Assembly: GCF_947179165.1 (NCBI RefSeq)
Contig: NC_077245.1
Location: forward strand, 36,015,286-36,079,285
Direction: 5' to 3'
DNA length: 64,000 nt
Source of the DNA: Solanum dulcamara
Taxonomy: Eukaryota > Streptophyta > Magnoliopsida > Solanales > Solanaceae
Both the position numbers and the translations under genes were made by a program. Under the pieces are notes generated by a model. It worked only from the letters and a program-made list of their open reading frames with translations, made no database searches and was not told the DNA's origin. Below are positions 1 through 10,801 of this stretch, in pieces (position 1 is the first letter of the stretch; each line of letters opens with the position of its first letter).

Positions 1-272
1 AGATGAAATTAGTATCAATTGAATGACAATTGGATATCCAGATCAATATAAGAGGAATTTAAAGAGGAAAAAAACCCTCTTAAATAATTGATTTTCATAA
101 ATTCCATTTCAGCTAATAAATAAAATAGACCATATTAGTCTCTTCGTACCAAAAAAAATTAAAATTGAAAACCAGGGATAAAAATAATCTGTCTCTATAT
201 GCATATTTTTTGGGATCAAATGTTTTACCCGTCCATAGATTTGGTCCCTAATAAGGCTTTTTCTTGTAGTAA
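1..272. mobile_element. Possible CACTA (EnSpm) transposon end
   Basis: No coding potential. The stretch ends at 261-272 with TTTTTCTTGTAGT-like sequence, which resembles the inward-to-outward end of a CACTA element (terminal inverted repeat CACTACAAGAAAA in plants). The matching left end would lie outside the window, and the last G of the repeat is missing. The call rests on this short terminus only. Confidence 0.33.
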
Positions 273-1000
273 AACTTAAAGAGCAACGAAGAGATTGAAG
301 AAAAATACCTTAAAAGATAGAACCTGTTGAAGAAATCTAGGTCTAGCTCCATTTCCAAATAGAAACACCAATAAATTTGAGAGATGTTGCTAAAATCACC
401 AAAACACCAACTTAAATCATCTAAACACCAACTAAAATCTCACAAACACTCAAAGAGAAGAGAGGGATTTGAAGATTTTAGCTCCTAATAGTCAAATACG
501 AGCTTAGATTAGTGCAAATCCGAGAACATTAGCTCAAATTTGCAGCGGCGCATAAGATCTAAGAAGAGAAAAGTATAGAGAGAAGTTAGAGAGAAGAGAG
601 TGTATTGTATAATGTTGTGTGAGTGTAGTTGCTAAAATGATATTACAAATGAGTATATTATTTATATATGTTGTTTCTAAAATTATTTTAGAGAAATAAA
701 GAAAAATAATGGTTTTGGTGGGTGATGAAAAATATTGGGAAAAAATGGAGGAGGGAAATGTGGATGATTAATGAACCGTTGCAATAAATGTTAATTTTCA
801 GATATCCAATACCATAGATGAATTTTCCACAACGGTTCAAACAATCGCTGCTATAGATAGGACTATTGTAACGGTCATATTATAGTGGCAACAAGCATAG
901 AACTAAGTTGTGTGAATAGATACCAAACCTTTTGAGAACGGTCATAATCGTTGCACTAGACTAGGTGTAGCAACAATTTTGAAATAATTACTAGCAAGTT
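273..1000. mobile_element. Non-coding stretch with CACTA-like subterminal repeats
   Basis: No open frame of note. From about 775 to 980 the sequence carries short variants of an 'aacggt...ttgctatag...caacggtcata' theme, for example near 829, 868 and 937. This looks like the subterminal repeat zone of plant CACTA transposons. No flanking terminal repeat or target duplication was found, so it is probably a fragment. From 273 to 770 I see only AT-rich sequence with GA-rich patches near 570-605. Confidence 0.3.
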
Positions 1001-1022
1001 TGTTCCTATAGGCCTAATTTCT

Positions 1023-1172
1023 GGTAGCATTGTCATGTCTTTTGATTTAACTAATGCACCTACAATATTTATGGATCTTATGAATCGAATGTTTAAGTAG
1101 TATCTCGATATATTTTTATTGTGTTCATCGACAACATAGTGATGTACTCCTGAAATAAGGAAGAGCATGCCA
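1023..1172 (+). pseudogene. Ty3/Gypsy reverse transcriptase fragment (plus strand)
   Basis: Plus-strand translation gives a short stretch like the central palm of Gypsy [22 protein letters not shown], a stop, then YLDIF and a degraded version of the [10 protein letters not shown] motif with a frameshift. It joins directly at about 1173 to RT sequence read on the opposite strand. It therefore looks like an inverted piece of the same or a related element. Only about 50 codons remain, with stops. Confidence 0.7.
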
Positions 1173-1618
1173 ACAAGTCATCAATCCTTGGAATGGGGTA
1201 CTTATTCTTGATTGTGAACTTGTTCAATTGAGGTAATCAATAGACATAAAAAGAGAACCATCTTTCTTTCTGAAAAAGAGTACCGGAGCACCCCATGGAG
1301 AGATACTCAATCTAATGAAACTCGTATCTAGAAAATCCTTCAACCGATCTTTTAACTCTTTCAATTCTGTCGGAGCCATTCGGTAAGGAGGAATAGAGAT
1401 ATGTTGAGTATTGGAGAGGAGATTGATACCAAAGTGTACTTCCTTTTCGGGAGGAAAACTTGGGAGATCATTAGGGAAAACTTTCAGAAACTCGTTTATA
1501 ACTTAAATTGACTCAAGAGCAGGAGTTTCACAGTTAGTATCTCTAACCCAAACTAGATGATAGTTGCAACATTTGGAAATCATTTTTCGAGATTTAAGGC
1601 ATGATATGAATTGGCCCT
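1173..1618 (-). pseudogene. Minus-strand Ty3/Gypsy RT N-terminus and protease-RT linker (left part of the outer element)
   Basis: Reading the reverse strand gives the usual chromovirus series: a protease-RT linker resembling DLPSFPPEKEVHFG, then MAPTELKELKDRLKDFLD, a SPWGAPVLF block and a damaged IDYRQLNK block ending at RIDDLL-like sequence. It breaks at about 1173. At 1618/1619 the frame is interrupted by a long LTR. The protease that should precede it is found at 16980-17363, so the two parts flank the same insertion. In-frame stops show it is dead. Confidence 0.8.
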
Positions 1619-2084
1619 TGTTATACCCCGCACTCTTGGTACATAGGAACATTTATTTAGCTTCTCTAAAGTTACCTAGCTTCTCTAAAAGTTGCCACGT
1701 GATCCATGTTATTCATGACAACGTTATCAAATAACTCTAAGGAAGGGAGGATGTAACGCCCCATATTTTGCGTAGACTAGCTCTATGTGAGTAGTAATGG
1801 ATGGAAATAGGTTTGAAAGGATTTGAAAGGAGTTGGAGGCCAAGTAGCGAGTCGTGGTAATCTACCTACTTGCGTAAGCTACCAATTTGGATGTCTTACA
1901 TAATCAAGCTACTTGAGTACATGTCGAGCTTAAGAAGCAAGGATTACATAAGTTTTTAAAGTGAGATGAGATTACGAACCTACAAAAAAGAGTAAGTAGG
2001 TGATGCACCTACTTAGAAAGTGGGCCCCACCAAGCCACGTGGCAACAACTAGTTGGAGCATAGAGGGGATGGACCTATGGAAGC

Positions 2085-2190
2085 TGGACACATGTCACCC
2101 TTATAGTTGGACACGTGTAGGGGCTGTACACATGTCACCCTTAGGGGATGACACATGTCACTTTCAAAAGAGGTGTATATATGCTAAATA
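2085..2190 (+). promoter_or_regulatory. LTR promoter: palindrome cluster and TATA box (copy 1)
   Basis: Four related near-palindromes lie in about 75 bases: GGACACATGTCA (about 2086), GGACACGTGT (about 2109), GTACACATGTCA (about 2126) and TGACACATGTCA (2149-2160). A TATA-like GTGTATATATGC follows at about 2172-2183. The CACGTG core is a G-box, a known binding site class for plant bZIP and bHLH proteins. Use as the retroelement U3 promoter is inferred from position and from recurrence in copy 2. Confidence 0.6.
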
Positions 2191-3776
2191 ATGACTAGGA
2201 ACTTCATTTGTTCATCTTTTTCTTAACCTGAGCCTTAGAGAAGAATAGAGAAAACAATGAGAGTTTAAAGCCATGGGAAGTTTGGCCATGGCTAAGGAAA
2301 GGTAGAGCTTCGAGTCTTGCTCGGTAAATTAATTCTCTAAGGTAATCTTGACCCATTGGAAAGTGATTAGCTACATGGGATTCATTGTTGGGGCAGCAAG
2401 GAGGTTCAACGTGAACCTATAACTTTTGGCAAGTTTTGGAAGCTCGTTTGTTAAGGTAGGGCTTGATTGCCTTTTCACATGTTTGAGTAAGGATTTAAAT
2501 ATGTTATGGATGTGTAAATATGGACTGGAAACATAAAATTATACACGTTACTGTTGAAGGGTGTTGAAAATCGTGTAGGGGTTGTTTTGAAGCTATTCTA
2601 GTGAATTAAAGTTTTGTTAGTGTTGTCATTATTATGGTGTTGTATTTGAAGGTGGTTTGTATATATTGAAGGGATAGAAATGTGGTTAAAAATGGGTATA
2701 AGTATTGCCGTTCTCAGCCATGTTGTGCTCCTTTTCGTGTGGTTATGATTTTACAAAATAAAGACCAAAAACCATATTTTAAGGTTGTAGTTTTGAGTGG
2801 GCTGTTTGGAGATGGTTTTGAATAGTGTTGTAGTAGTTGCAGTGTATATGGATTGTGGTTGTTGTTGCTGATATGGCTGTGCTACTCAGAGGTTAATTGG
2901 AAGTTCGAATAGGGTGAGTTATAGGGGAAATGCTGCCCGATATCTATTAATTTCTTAATTAATTAATACAGTAGTCGAGAAGTGTGAACATGGAAGTAAT
3001 TTCAATAGGTAGTTGGTTGTAGGTTTAGAAGCTGGAAAGTCGAAGGTTATTCATAATCGTGTTACTTTCGTGTTAAATAGGTTCAAGGGGTAACGAAGCA
3101 AGCTCGGTTGTGGTTGATCCATAAAAGGTATGTAAAGCTATCCCTTCTTTCTTTTGGCATGTCTTTGACATAAGTGATGAATGATATGAGCTTGAGGGTA
3201 AATCTATTCATAAATTCCGAGTGTAATTCACGATCCTTATTTACTTCTTGATGTTATTACTCTTACAATATTTGAGCTATTACCTCTCAAGTCTTCTATA
3301 CATTGGAAAGTAGTTAGTATGTAAAGCCTATCCCTCTTTTATTTTGGCATGTCTTAGCTATAAGTGATATATGATATGAGCTTTGGGGGTAATTCCATTC
3401 ATAAGCTCCGAGTATGATTCATGACTCTTATTCACTTCTTGATGGTAAAACTCCTAAAGTAGTTGAGCTATTGCCCACGAGCCTTCTATATCTTGAATAG
3501 TAGTTTGATGAATAAGCTCCTATTCTTAAGGAAACTACGATGACAAATGTCTCTGATTCCATAAGCTGTTTAGCATTGTCTTGATACATGTCTATGATTC
3601 TTGAGGCTCCATTTGATATGATCCCTCATAATATTTAGAGGGTACTTGGGACGATTACTACCCTGGTCTTCAGGTGATGGTTGACTTGATTATTCTATTG
3701 AGTCTTAGATGATGATTTAATTTGCATATGGTTTCTCACTACTCTGCTTGCCCATATTGTTAATACATCTTTCACC

Positions 3777-3781
3777 GAGTC
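3777..3781. repeat. Target site duplication GAGTC (left)
   Basis: GAGTC directly precedes the 5' LTR of the Gypsy element at 3782. It is repeated at 16043-16047 directly after the 3' LTR. A 5-bp duplication is the expected footprint of a Gypsy integrase. Confidence 0.92.
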
Positions 3782-5974
3782 TGTAATATCCCTCTGAATT
3801 TTAAAAAAATAATATATATATATATATATATACCTTAAGAATTCCTTGGAAATAGGCCGCTCATGTAACGTTTTATCCTTAATTTTTTTAGAAAATTCGA
3901 GTTCAGAATATTGATCAGGGGGTCAAAACCTACGGGAAAATGGTCTCGGTGGATTTTTAGGACCCGTAGAACGGAAGAAAGATTTTTGAAGAAACCACAC
4001 AATAGTGTGGTCCGCGATAGGACCGCATCATGGACTTGGGAAGCCGCACAAGAAAAAGTAGTCTACGACAGGACCGCATCGCGGACCTGGGACAATTTAT
4101 CAGCCAAGTAGATTATGGCAGGTCTGCGTCGCAGACCTGGTAAGGCTTCCTAGCCGAAATTATGTTTTTTTAAGGGTGTTTTAGTCTTTTCCCAAATTAT
4201 TAGTTAATGAACCTAGACGTTTTTAGGAACTAATTCAACTCTATAAATTTACCTAAACCTCTAATTTAATTCATTCTTCTACAATTCATCTATACAATAT
4301 TTCTCTCTCTACAAAAAAGGATCTCAAGGGTTTCCATTGAAGACTTCAAACAAATTCTCTCAATTTCTCCATCAAAAACTCTCAGTTCTTTCCAATTAAT
4401 TTATGTTCTCTCTCAAGGTATGTGGGTATTGATTCGTGGATCCTTTCTTTCATGAAGCCCAATCAATTTCTCAAGTTTTTTTATCAAATTAAAGTATGAT
4501 ATTTTATGGATTTTGTGATCTCAATTCCAATTACATGAATGTTGATTTAAAGTATGATCATTAGTCTATTTCGATATAATTTGATGGTTATTGAATTAAA
4601 TTGAAGAGTTTTTCCATGAATCTTCCCATGTTGATTTCGAGGGTTCATGATGTAAATTATGAGTATTTTGATTCATACTTCTAAAGGATATTATCTATAT
4701 GAATTATGTATGGGCTAATATAAAGTTTATAATTGTGCATGTTTTCAAGTAAATTTCATGATTTTCAAGCCAATTGAACATGCATTATAGTCATGCCCTA
4801 ATTTCAAGATTCAAGCTATGGTCATGAATTTTTAAAGCATGAATTATGACTATGTGTTTCCATGATGATCATGAATTCTAAGTATGTTTCAATGTATGAA
4901 TTTCATGCAAGCTATGAAGTAAGGTGACTTAGGATCCTATGTGGTGACATAAGGCCTATTGATATGAATTATGTAAAAATTATTGTAATGATGAAAGGAC
5001 AATTCTCACATTACAAGTATGTTATGAAAATGAGCTACTCTATGATTTCAAGCCTATGAACATGACTATGATATATGATATTATGATCTTATGTTATGTA
5101 TGTATTCCGTGGGATTGGACTTAGCACCGAGTGAACTTGAGGTGGGGGCCCTACCAAAATCCTAAGTAGCAGCCTCATGTCCCATAAACTACGTGCCACC
5201 GTAGGTTGCCTTGATGGCCTAGCTAGTAGATCCACAAATAGCACATGTTCATGAATAGGAGTCTACCTTAGAAAAGTAGCCTCCTCCTTCTCGATGTGGG
5301 TATCATCGGATTCCATGTTATAGCTCGCATAGTCTTATTTTTGGTTATGGTTCCTATCCCACATATGTATAATTTCTTAAGTACGTTACGACTTAAACTT
5401 ATATTTTAAATGCTTTGGTCAATATGATTTTCTCATGACTTTATGTATTCCATCTTATCATGTGATTTACTTGACCGTTGCATTTCCATATTTACTTTGC
5501 ATGTCACGCCCTTATACTTAGTACATTCCAACGTACTAATGCATACTTTTTGCTTACATTGTCTCATAATATAGGGATTGAGGTTGAAGATCCTTATCGT
5601 TCACGTAACTAGTAGGCATCCTCTATTCGAAGGTGTTGTGGTGAGTCCTCATTAACCGGGGACTAGTTTCAAGTTACTTACTACTTTCTTTTCAAAAGAT
5701 ATTTTCTTATGTTGTATATTGAGGGTGAGCTAGGGACATGTCTTAACCCCCGCCCATACTCATGTTTTGAGGCATCTAGTTGGACATATGTTTGAGTCTA
5801 TGTTGTCATTAAATATTTTTTTTAGATTTCTATACATGACTTAGACTCTCTTATGATGTTTCCGCCTTTATATTTTACCTTATGTGTGCTTATGATATGT
5901 ACAAGAGGCTTGGTTAGAGCCTTTTGGGGTTTTGATCGTCGTGTTACAACTAGGCCCTAGGTCGGATCGTGAAA
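3782..5974 (+). repeat. Gypsy-1 5' LTR
   Basis: Starts TGTAATATCCCTC and ends TCGTGAAA just before the primer-binding site. It aligns over its length with 14469-16042, except that the 3' copy lacks about 620 bases (about 4198-4827). A (TA)n run lies near 3812-3833. About 3990-4145 holds three variants of a GC-rich block with inverted halves (GTCCGCG... and ...CGCGGAC). A TATA box (TATAAAT, 4242-4248) precedes a pyrimidine-rich stretch at about 4260-4320, a plausible transcript start zone. The end has drifted from the usual CA. Confidence 0.92.
4242..4248 (+). promoter_or_regulatory. Candidate TATA box of the Gypsy-1 LTR
   Basis: TATAAAT lies about 450 bases into the 5' LTR and is followed by C/T-rich sequence. 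The stretch containing it is deleted from the 3' LTR, so only the 5' LTR keeps this promoter. Assignment is by position and motif only. Confidence 0.45.
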
Positions 5975-5978
5975 AACT

Positions 5979-5990
5979 TGGTATTAGAGC
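5979..5990 (+). other. Primer-binding site (initiator tRNA-Met type), one mismatch
   Basis: TGGTATTAGAGC lies four bases after the 5' LTR. It differs by one base (T for C) from TGGTATCAGAGC, the complement of the initiator tRNA-Met 3' end used by most plant Gypsy elements. Confidence 0.85.
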
Positions 5991-6193
5991 ACAAGGTTTT
6001 CTAAGTGTCCAAGGGTGTCCAACATGCCGTATCAAGTAAAGTCTTATCATGGGTGTGAAGCGCGCCACACTTATGAGTAGGAGGCTATGAGGCATTTTAG
6101 AAATTCTTAATTCTTTCATGATCCATGTCGTGCTATAGAGTTTACGTTAAGACTTTTTCTCCCTAATAGTCTTTCTTTGCGATTTTCAGAAAA

Positions 6194-6954
6194 ATGGCTC
6201 CAAGAAGACCACTATTTCTAAGGGGAGGGAATGTTAATGAAGCCCAAGCTCCCCCGACTCCTCAAGACAATGGTCCTCTACCGGACCAAGTGACTAATGC
6301 GGAGTTCCGAACTGCTATCACTCTGCTAGCTAGAGCAATAAACAACCAAGGTGTCGTGGCTTCTCCTAACGTTCCTACTCCTGCCTCAAGAGTTAGTGAC
6401 TTTGTACGAATGAATCCTCTAGAATTCCATGGCTTAAAGGTCGATGAGAATCCTCAAGAGTTCATTTATGAGGTCTACAAAATAGTGAGTATTATGGGGG
6501 TGACTTCGAAAGAAAAAGCGGAGTTGGCAGCTTACCAACTTAAAGGTGTTGCTCAACTATGGTATACTCAATGGAAGTTTGAGAGGGAGGATGAAGGTCC
6601 TGTCGAATAGGAAGCTTTAAAACTTACTTTGCTTGATCACTTTTTCCCTCTTGAGTTCAGGGAGGCTAAAGTGTTGGAGTTTATACATCTTTGACAAGGC
6701 AACATGGGGATGAGGGACTATGCCCTCAATTTTACTAAGCTATCCAAGTATGCTCCTTAATTGGTTGCCGATCCACGTGCTCGAATGAGTAAATTCATAT
6801 CGGGGGTATCCGACTTGGTTGCTAAGGAATGTCGCACTACTATGCTTGTTAAGGAGATGGACATTCGACTCATGACTTTTGCCAAAAAAATTGAAGGGGA
6901 AAAGCTCATAAAAATGAGCATGAGGGATTCTAAGAGGGCTCGGTAAGAAGGTGG
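6194..6954 (+). pseudogene. gag: Gypsy-1 gag, N-terminal and middle part (interrupted)
   Basis: Encodes the nucleocapsid precursor. The start is ATG at 6194 (MAPRRPLFLRGG...), about 200 bases after the primer site. The retrotransposon gag core follows: MNPLEFHGLKVDENPQEFIY, then AELAAYQLKGVAQLWYTQW. It continues in the same frame past stops at about 6608, 6692 and 6758 with DHFFPLEFREAKV, MRDYALNFTKLSKYAP and MSKFISGVSDLVAKECRTTM. At 6954 the frame is cut by a nested LTR and resumes at 10397. The stops and the insertion make it non-functional. Confidence 0.9.
6950..6954. repeat. Target site duplication GGTGG (left)
   Basis: GGTGG lies immediately before the LTR start at 6955 and again at 10392-10396 immediately after the LTR end. 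This is a perfect 5-bp duplication. Confidence 0.9.
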
Positions 6955-9900
6955 TGTTATACCCCGTACTTTTGTACCTTGAAAGGTTCTCAAGCTTTCT
7001 TAATCTTTTTAAATTTCTTGAACCTCTTAAGCGTCTTAAGTTTTATTTAAACTTCTTAAGTTTCTTGAAAGGATCGTAAGCTTCTTATAAGTGGCCATGT
7101 GAGCCGGATAATCTATGACGCTATCAAACAACTCTAAGGAAGGGAGAATGTGACACCCCATAAAAGGAAAGATTGGAAATATGGTTATGAGAATCCGGAA
7201 GGAATTGGAGGCCAAGTAATGAGTCGTAGGACTCGACTTACTTACGTAAGCTACCAATTTGGAAATCTTACGTACTTAAACTACTTGAGTAACTACCAAG
7301 ATTACGTAGCAAGGGTTACATAGGTTCATAAAGAAAAATGAGATTACGAACCCACAAGGAGAAGAAGAGAGTGACACATGGCAGCATGGGAGAGTGCCAT
7401 GTGGCAGCATCTGGAAGTGCCATGTGGCAGCAGCTGCAGCAAGGGGGTGGGCCCTACCTTCCATGTGGCAGCCCATAAGGGGTGGTGCGATGTGTTGGCC
7501 CAACAAGGGCTTGACACATGTCACCACTTGGTTCTTGACACGTGTCACCCCCTAATGTGGTATATATATACATACTTGATGACTTTTCAACTCATTCTTA
7601 TCCCTTAAGTTCATCTTTATCAAAAAAAAGACTACAAGAAAATTCTAGAGAAAAGAAAGGAGAGAAACTTGAAGCTAGAGAGAGAAAGAGAGCTCGGATT
7701 TGGGAGAAACAAAGGTGAGTCTTCAATTTCATTCCATGAATTAATTATTTAGGGTGAACCATGATGTTATGAAGGTGTTAGTAATGAAAGTTTAGGATTT
7801 GGAGCAGCCCAAAACGTTATCAAATAGCCACAAAGTTTTAGGTGCGCTAAAGGGATTTCCGAGGCAAGTTTCGACGAGTTTGATGAGATTTGGGCAAGGT
7901 AAGGGTTTTCCTTTCAAATTAGAGTTTATGATGTCGTTATGAGGTATATTAAATGTCTTAAATAAGGTTGGAAGTGGAAAATTGCATAAGGATGCAAGAC
8001 GCTAGAAACAAACTAAATTGAAGTCATTGTAGTTAAATCAAAGTCGCATAGTGTGTTGTCGTTGTGGTGCTGCAGTTTCAGATGGTTGGGTGGTGTGTTT
8101 CAGGGATGTAAAGTGTTTTAAAAAGGGTGTGGATGCTTCTGGTTTCAGCCACACGACCCTCTGTTTGGTATGGTTAAAGATTTTGCGAAATAAAGATTAA
8201 AAACTCTATTTTGGTATCGTATTTTGGAGCTAGTTGTTTGGACCTTGTATTGTGCAATGTTGAAGTAATTTACTTGTAAATATTCTGCTGGTATTTTTTT
8301 ATTATGGTTGTTGATATTTTGGCTGAGTTAAAATCTCGGGGACATTAAAGTTACAGGGGAAATGCTGCCCGATTTTCAGTAGCTTCGGAACTAGTAACAA
8401 ACTAGTCGAGGGTAATGGATAGGAAATGACTCATATTAGTACTTGTTTGTAGGGTGGGATATTGGAAAGTGAAAATATATTAACCTTAGCATTACTTTCA
8501 TGTCAAATAGGTTAAGAAGGTATCAAGACAGGACGAATTTCAATTAATCCCCAAAAAGCTATGTGAAGCTTTCTCTTGGCATGTTTTTGGCATAAGTATG
8601 TAAAACTACCCTTCTTCCCTCTTGATATATCTTTGGCATAAGTACTATGTTGTAATTCTATGATTACTCACCGAGTCCCATCCTGGTCCGGGGACGTTAT
8701 ATGATTGTAAGGTAAAGCAATGAGAAAGTTATGATATCGAGCTCATGATGGGCCGGTTACGGTATATGTATATAATGACTCTATGAGGGAAAGTAGAGGG
8801 TATGTAAAGCTTATTCTCTTCCTTCTTTTGGCATGACCCATAGAAAGCCAACGGATAAAGAATGCATGAAGTCTACAAAAAGCTCTTATTCTTAGGTACA
8901 CTAGGATGGCTAAGGTTTTAATTTCCTAGAACTTATGTCCTTTTGCCTCGATTCATGTGAAAGTGTCCAACCATCCTAAGTTGGTATAATTTATTTTGTG
9001 GTATAAAGCATGGCTCTTATTCACTCCTTTAAGCTAGAACTCTTCCAATAATGGAACTATGGCTTCTCAAGTTTTTCTATACCTTGGGAAGTAGTAAGTA
9101 GGTAAAGTTAATCTTCTTTTTTTCTTTCGCATGAACTTTATGAAATGAATATACGAATTATATGTGATCCCAAAGAAGTCCCTATTCTAAAAGCCACTAA
9201 GATGATCATTTTCTTGAATTCCAAAAGGTATTTTATTATGCTTTGATACGAGTAGATGATTTCAGAGGTGCTACTTTGATTCAAACCATAATGACTCTCC
9301 AAAGGTACTTGATATGACTCTTTCTTGGTTTTTTGAATGATAGAAAATTTGAGTATTCCATCGAGTCTTAGATACAATATAAAATGCCTATGATTTCTAA
9401 GACTCTTTTGATATGATCAATAGTGATATTCGAGAGATGATTGATATGACTATCGTCCTGATTTTCAAATGAAAATTCATCTTTACTACTTTATTGAGTC
9501 TTGATAATGATTTAAATTTCATATGGTTACTCACTACTCTACTTGTGTATACGGTAATCCCTCTATCATCGAGTTCAGGCCGGGTACGTAATCGTGCGCA
9601 TTTCACTGCATTATCCATCGAGTCCTTCACTAAAGGGCCGGGTACGCTATATGAGGAAATGATAATGCAATGACACGAATGACTCACAGAGTCCCTCACT
9701 AGAGAGCTGGGTACGTATATGTATATATATGTATGATGATGTGATATGATAAGGTGGTGATGGCGCCGGACCCAATGATGGTCCTACAGTTATGATTCAC
9801 CGAGTCCCTAAAAGGGCCAGCTATATTGTATAATATGAGCATGCATATTTTTATAATTCACAAGGTACAGGGACAGTGTTTTCTTACGTAATGAATATAT

Positions 9901-10391
9901 CCCCCTGATTCTCTGTATTTTAGATATGTTTCTAGTTATGCTTTATATACTCAGTACATATGTAGTACTGACCCCTTTTTCTTCGGGAGGGGGGGGGGGT
10001 GCATTCATGCCAACAGGTACAAACTCACACCTTGAGGATCCGCCAGCGTAGGAGTCCCACTCAGCGGTTCAGAAGTGCTCCATTATACCAGAGTCTAGAT
10101 TTTGGTACTAAACCTCGATGTGTATATTTATTTATTATAGGTATGATAGGGGCCCTGTCCCACCTATGTTACTATTCTTACTCTTAGAGGTCGGTGGACA
10201 TGTATGTGGTTGATATATGTATGTGTGTACAGTTATTCCTATTTGTTATGACAGCCTCGTCAGCTTATATGTTATTGTGCCTATTATTGCATTATAACTT
10301 AAACAGGGGGCAGGTTTACTTATAGCTGGCAGAAGTATATTTGAGTGTCCAGTCGGGTACCCGTCACAGCCTACGGGGTTGGGTTGTGACA
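6955..10391 (+). mobile_element. Solo LTR, copy 2 (family S), inserted in Gypsy-1 gag
   Basis: A 3437-bp LTR running from TGTTATACCCC to GGGTTGTGACA, flanked by GGTGG on both sides, with no internal region and no second LTR. Gag reading resumes after the duplication. It carries the family landmarks: 'ctaaggaagggagaatgtgacacccc' near 7133, a palindrome/TATA promoter near 7512-7575, 'gaaatgctgcccgat' near 8359, repeated 'accgagtccc...gggccgggtacg' blocks about 8670-9830, a G-run near 9985-9999, and a GC-rich end near 10010-10390. It holds no credible gene. Confidence 0.94.
7511..7575 (+). promoter_or_regulatory. LTR promoter of solo copy 2: two palindromes and TATA
   Basis: TGACACATGTCA (7512-7523) and the perfect 12-bp palindrome TGACACGTGTCA (7536-7547, with a G-box core CACGTG) stand 24 bases apart. 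The TATA-like GGTATATATATACATAC (about 7559-7575) follows within 12 bases. The same arrangement is seen in copy 1. Upstream, 7375-7435 repeats 'gccatgtggcagca' three times. Confidence 0.62.
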
Positions 10392-10396
10392 GGTGG
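10392..10396. repeat. Target site duplication GGTGG (right)
   Basis: Second copy of the 5-bp direct repeat that bounds the solo LTR at 6955-10391. After it the gag reading continues. Confidence 0.9.
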
Positions 10397-10801
10397 GTTC
10401 TCTAAGACTAGGACCATTGGTAGCAGTGGATACTCTTATCAAGGCTAAAGCTCGGGGAAAAAGTTTGCTACAGATAGGGTTCCATACCCTAAAGCTCAAG
10501 GTGAAGGAGGTGTAAATTCTAGTAACCTTCTCCTCCAAAATGTGCAAAGTGTAGAAGGAATCATGGAGGAAAGTGCTTGATTGGAATGGGTGCTTGCTAT
10601 GGATGTGGCAAGATGGGTCATAAGCGATCCGAGTGCCCTCTTGTAGCCAATAAGGGTGGAGATGGTCATCCAATAGGAGGCCAACTACAACAAGGCGCCC
10701 AAGCTCAACCTAAGGGTGGCCAATGCAACAATGGCTTCTATGACCTTCATGCTAGGAAAGAGGTCGATGAGGCTCCTGATATGGGTACGGATATGTTATG
10801 A
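10397..10801 (+). pseudogene. gag: Gypsy-1 gag C-terminus with zinc knuckle
   Basis: Continuation of gag after the nested solo LTR. A damaged linker leads to an open stretch from 10577 with one CCHC zinc knuckle, CYGCGKMGHKRSECP (spacing C-x2-C-x4-H-x4-C), followed by a Gln/Gly-rich linker and LHARKEVDEAPDMGTDML, the usual lead into the protease. A stop at 10799-10801 separates it from the protease. The knuckle would bind the RNA genome. It is in the same frame class as the gag start. Confidence 0.88.

Larger units (their letters stand above)
1619..3781 (+). mobile_element. Solo-type LTR, copy 1, left part (family S)
   Basis: Begins TGTTATACCCC, as does copy 2 at 6955. It shares with copy 2 the order of sub-blocks: 'ctaaggaaggga', a palindrome cluster, a TATA region, 'aaatgctgcccgat', and repeated 'caccgagtccc...gggccgggtacg' blocks. 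It is cut at 3781 by the Gypsy element 3782-16042 and resumes at 16048. Together the two parts give about 3.1 kb, close to the 3.4 kb of copy 2. No matching internal region or second LTR is present, so it looks like a solo LTR left by LTR-LTR recombination. The flanks are CCCTT-like on both sides (1614-1619 and 16980-16984), an imperfect target duplication. Confidence 0.85.

Noticed and set aside
2000..2191. 63-codon open frame in solo LTR copy 1
   Set aside because: It spans the palindrome and TATA cluster of the LTR promoter, is not conserved as a frame in copy 2, and has no recognisable protein features.
7149..7160. LTR start TGTGACACCCC at 7149 as the true end of solo LTR copy 2
   Set aside because: The flanking duplication GGTGG fits a start at 6955 (TGTTATACCCC). 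The same 190-base leader is present before the equivalent motif in copy 1 (1619-1753).
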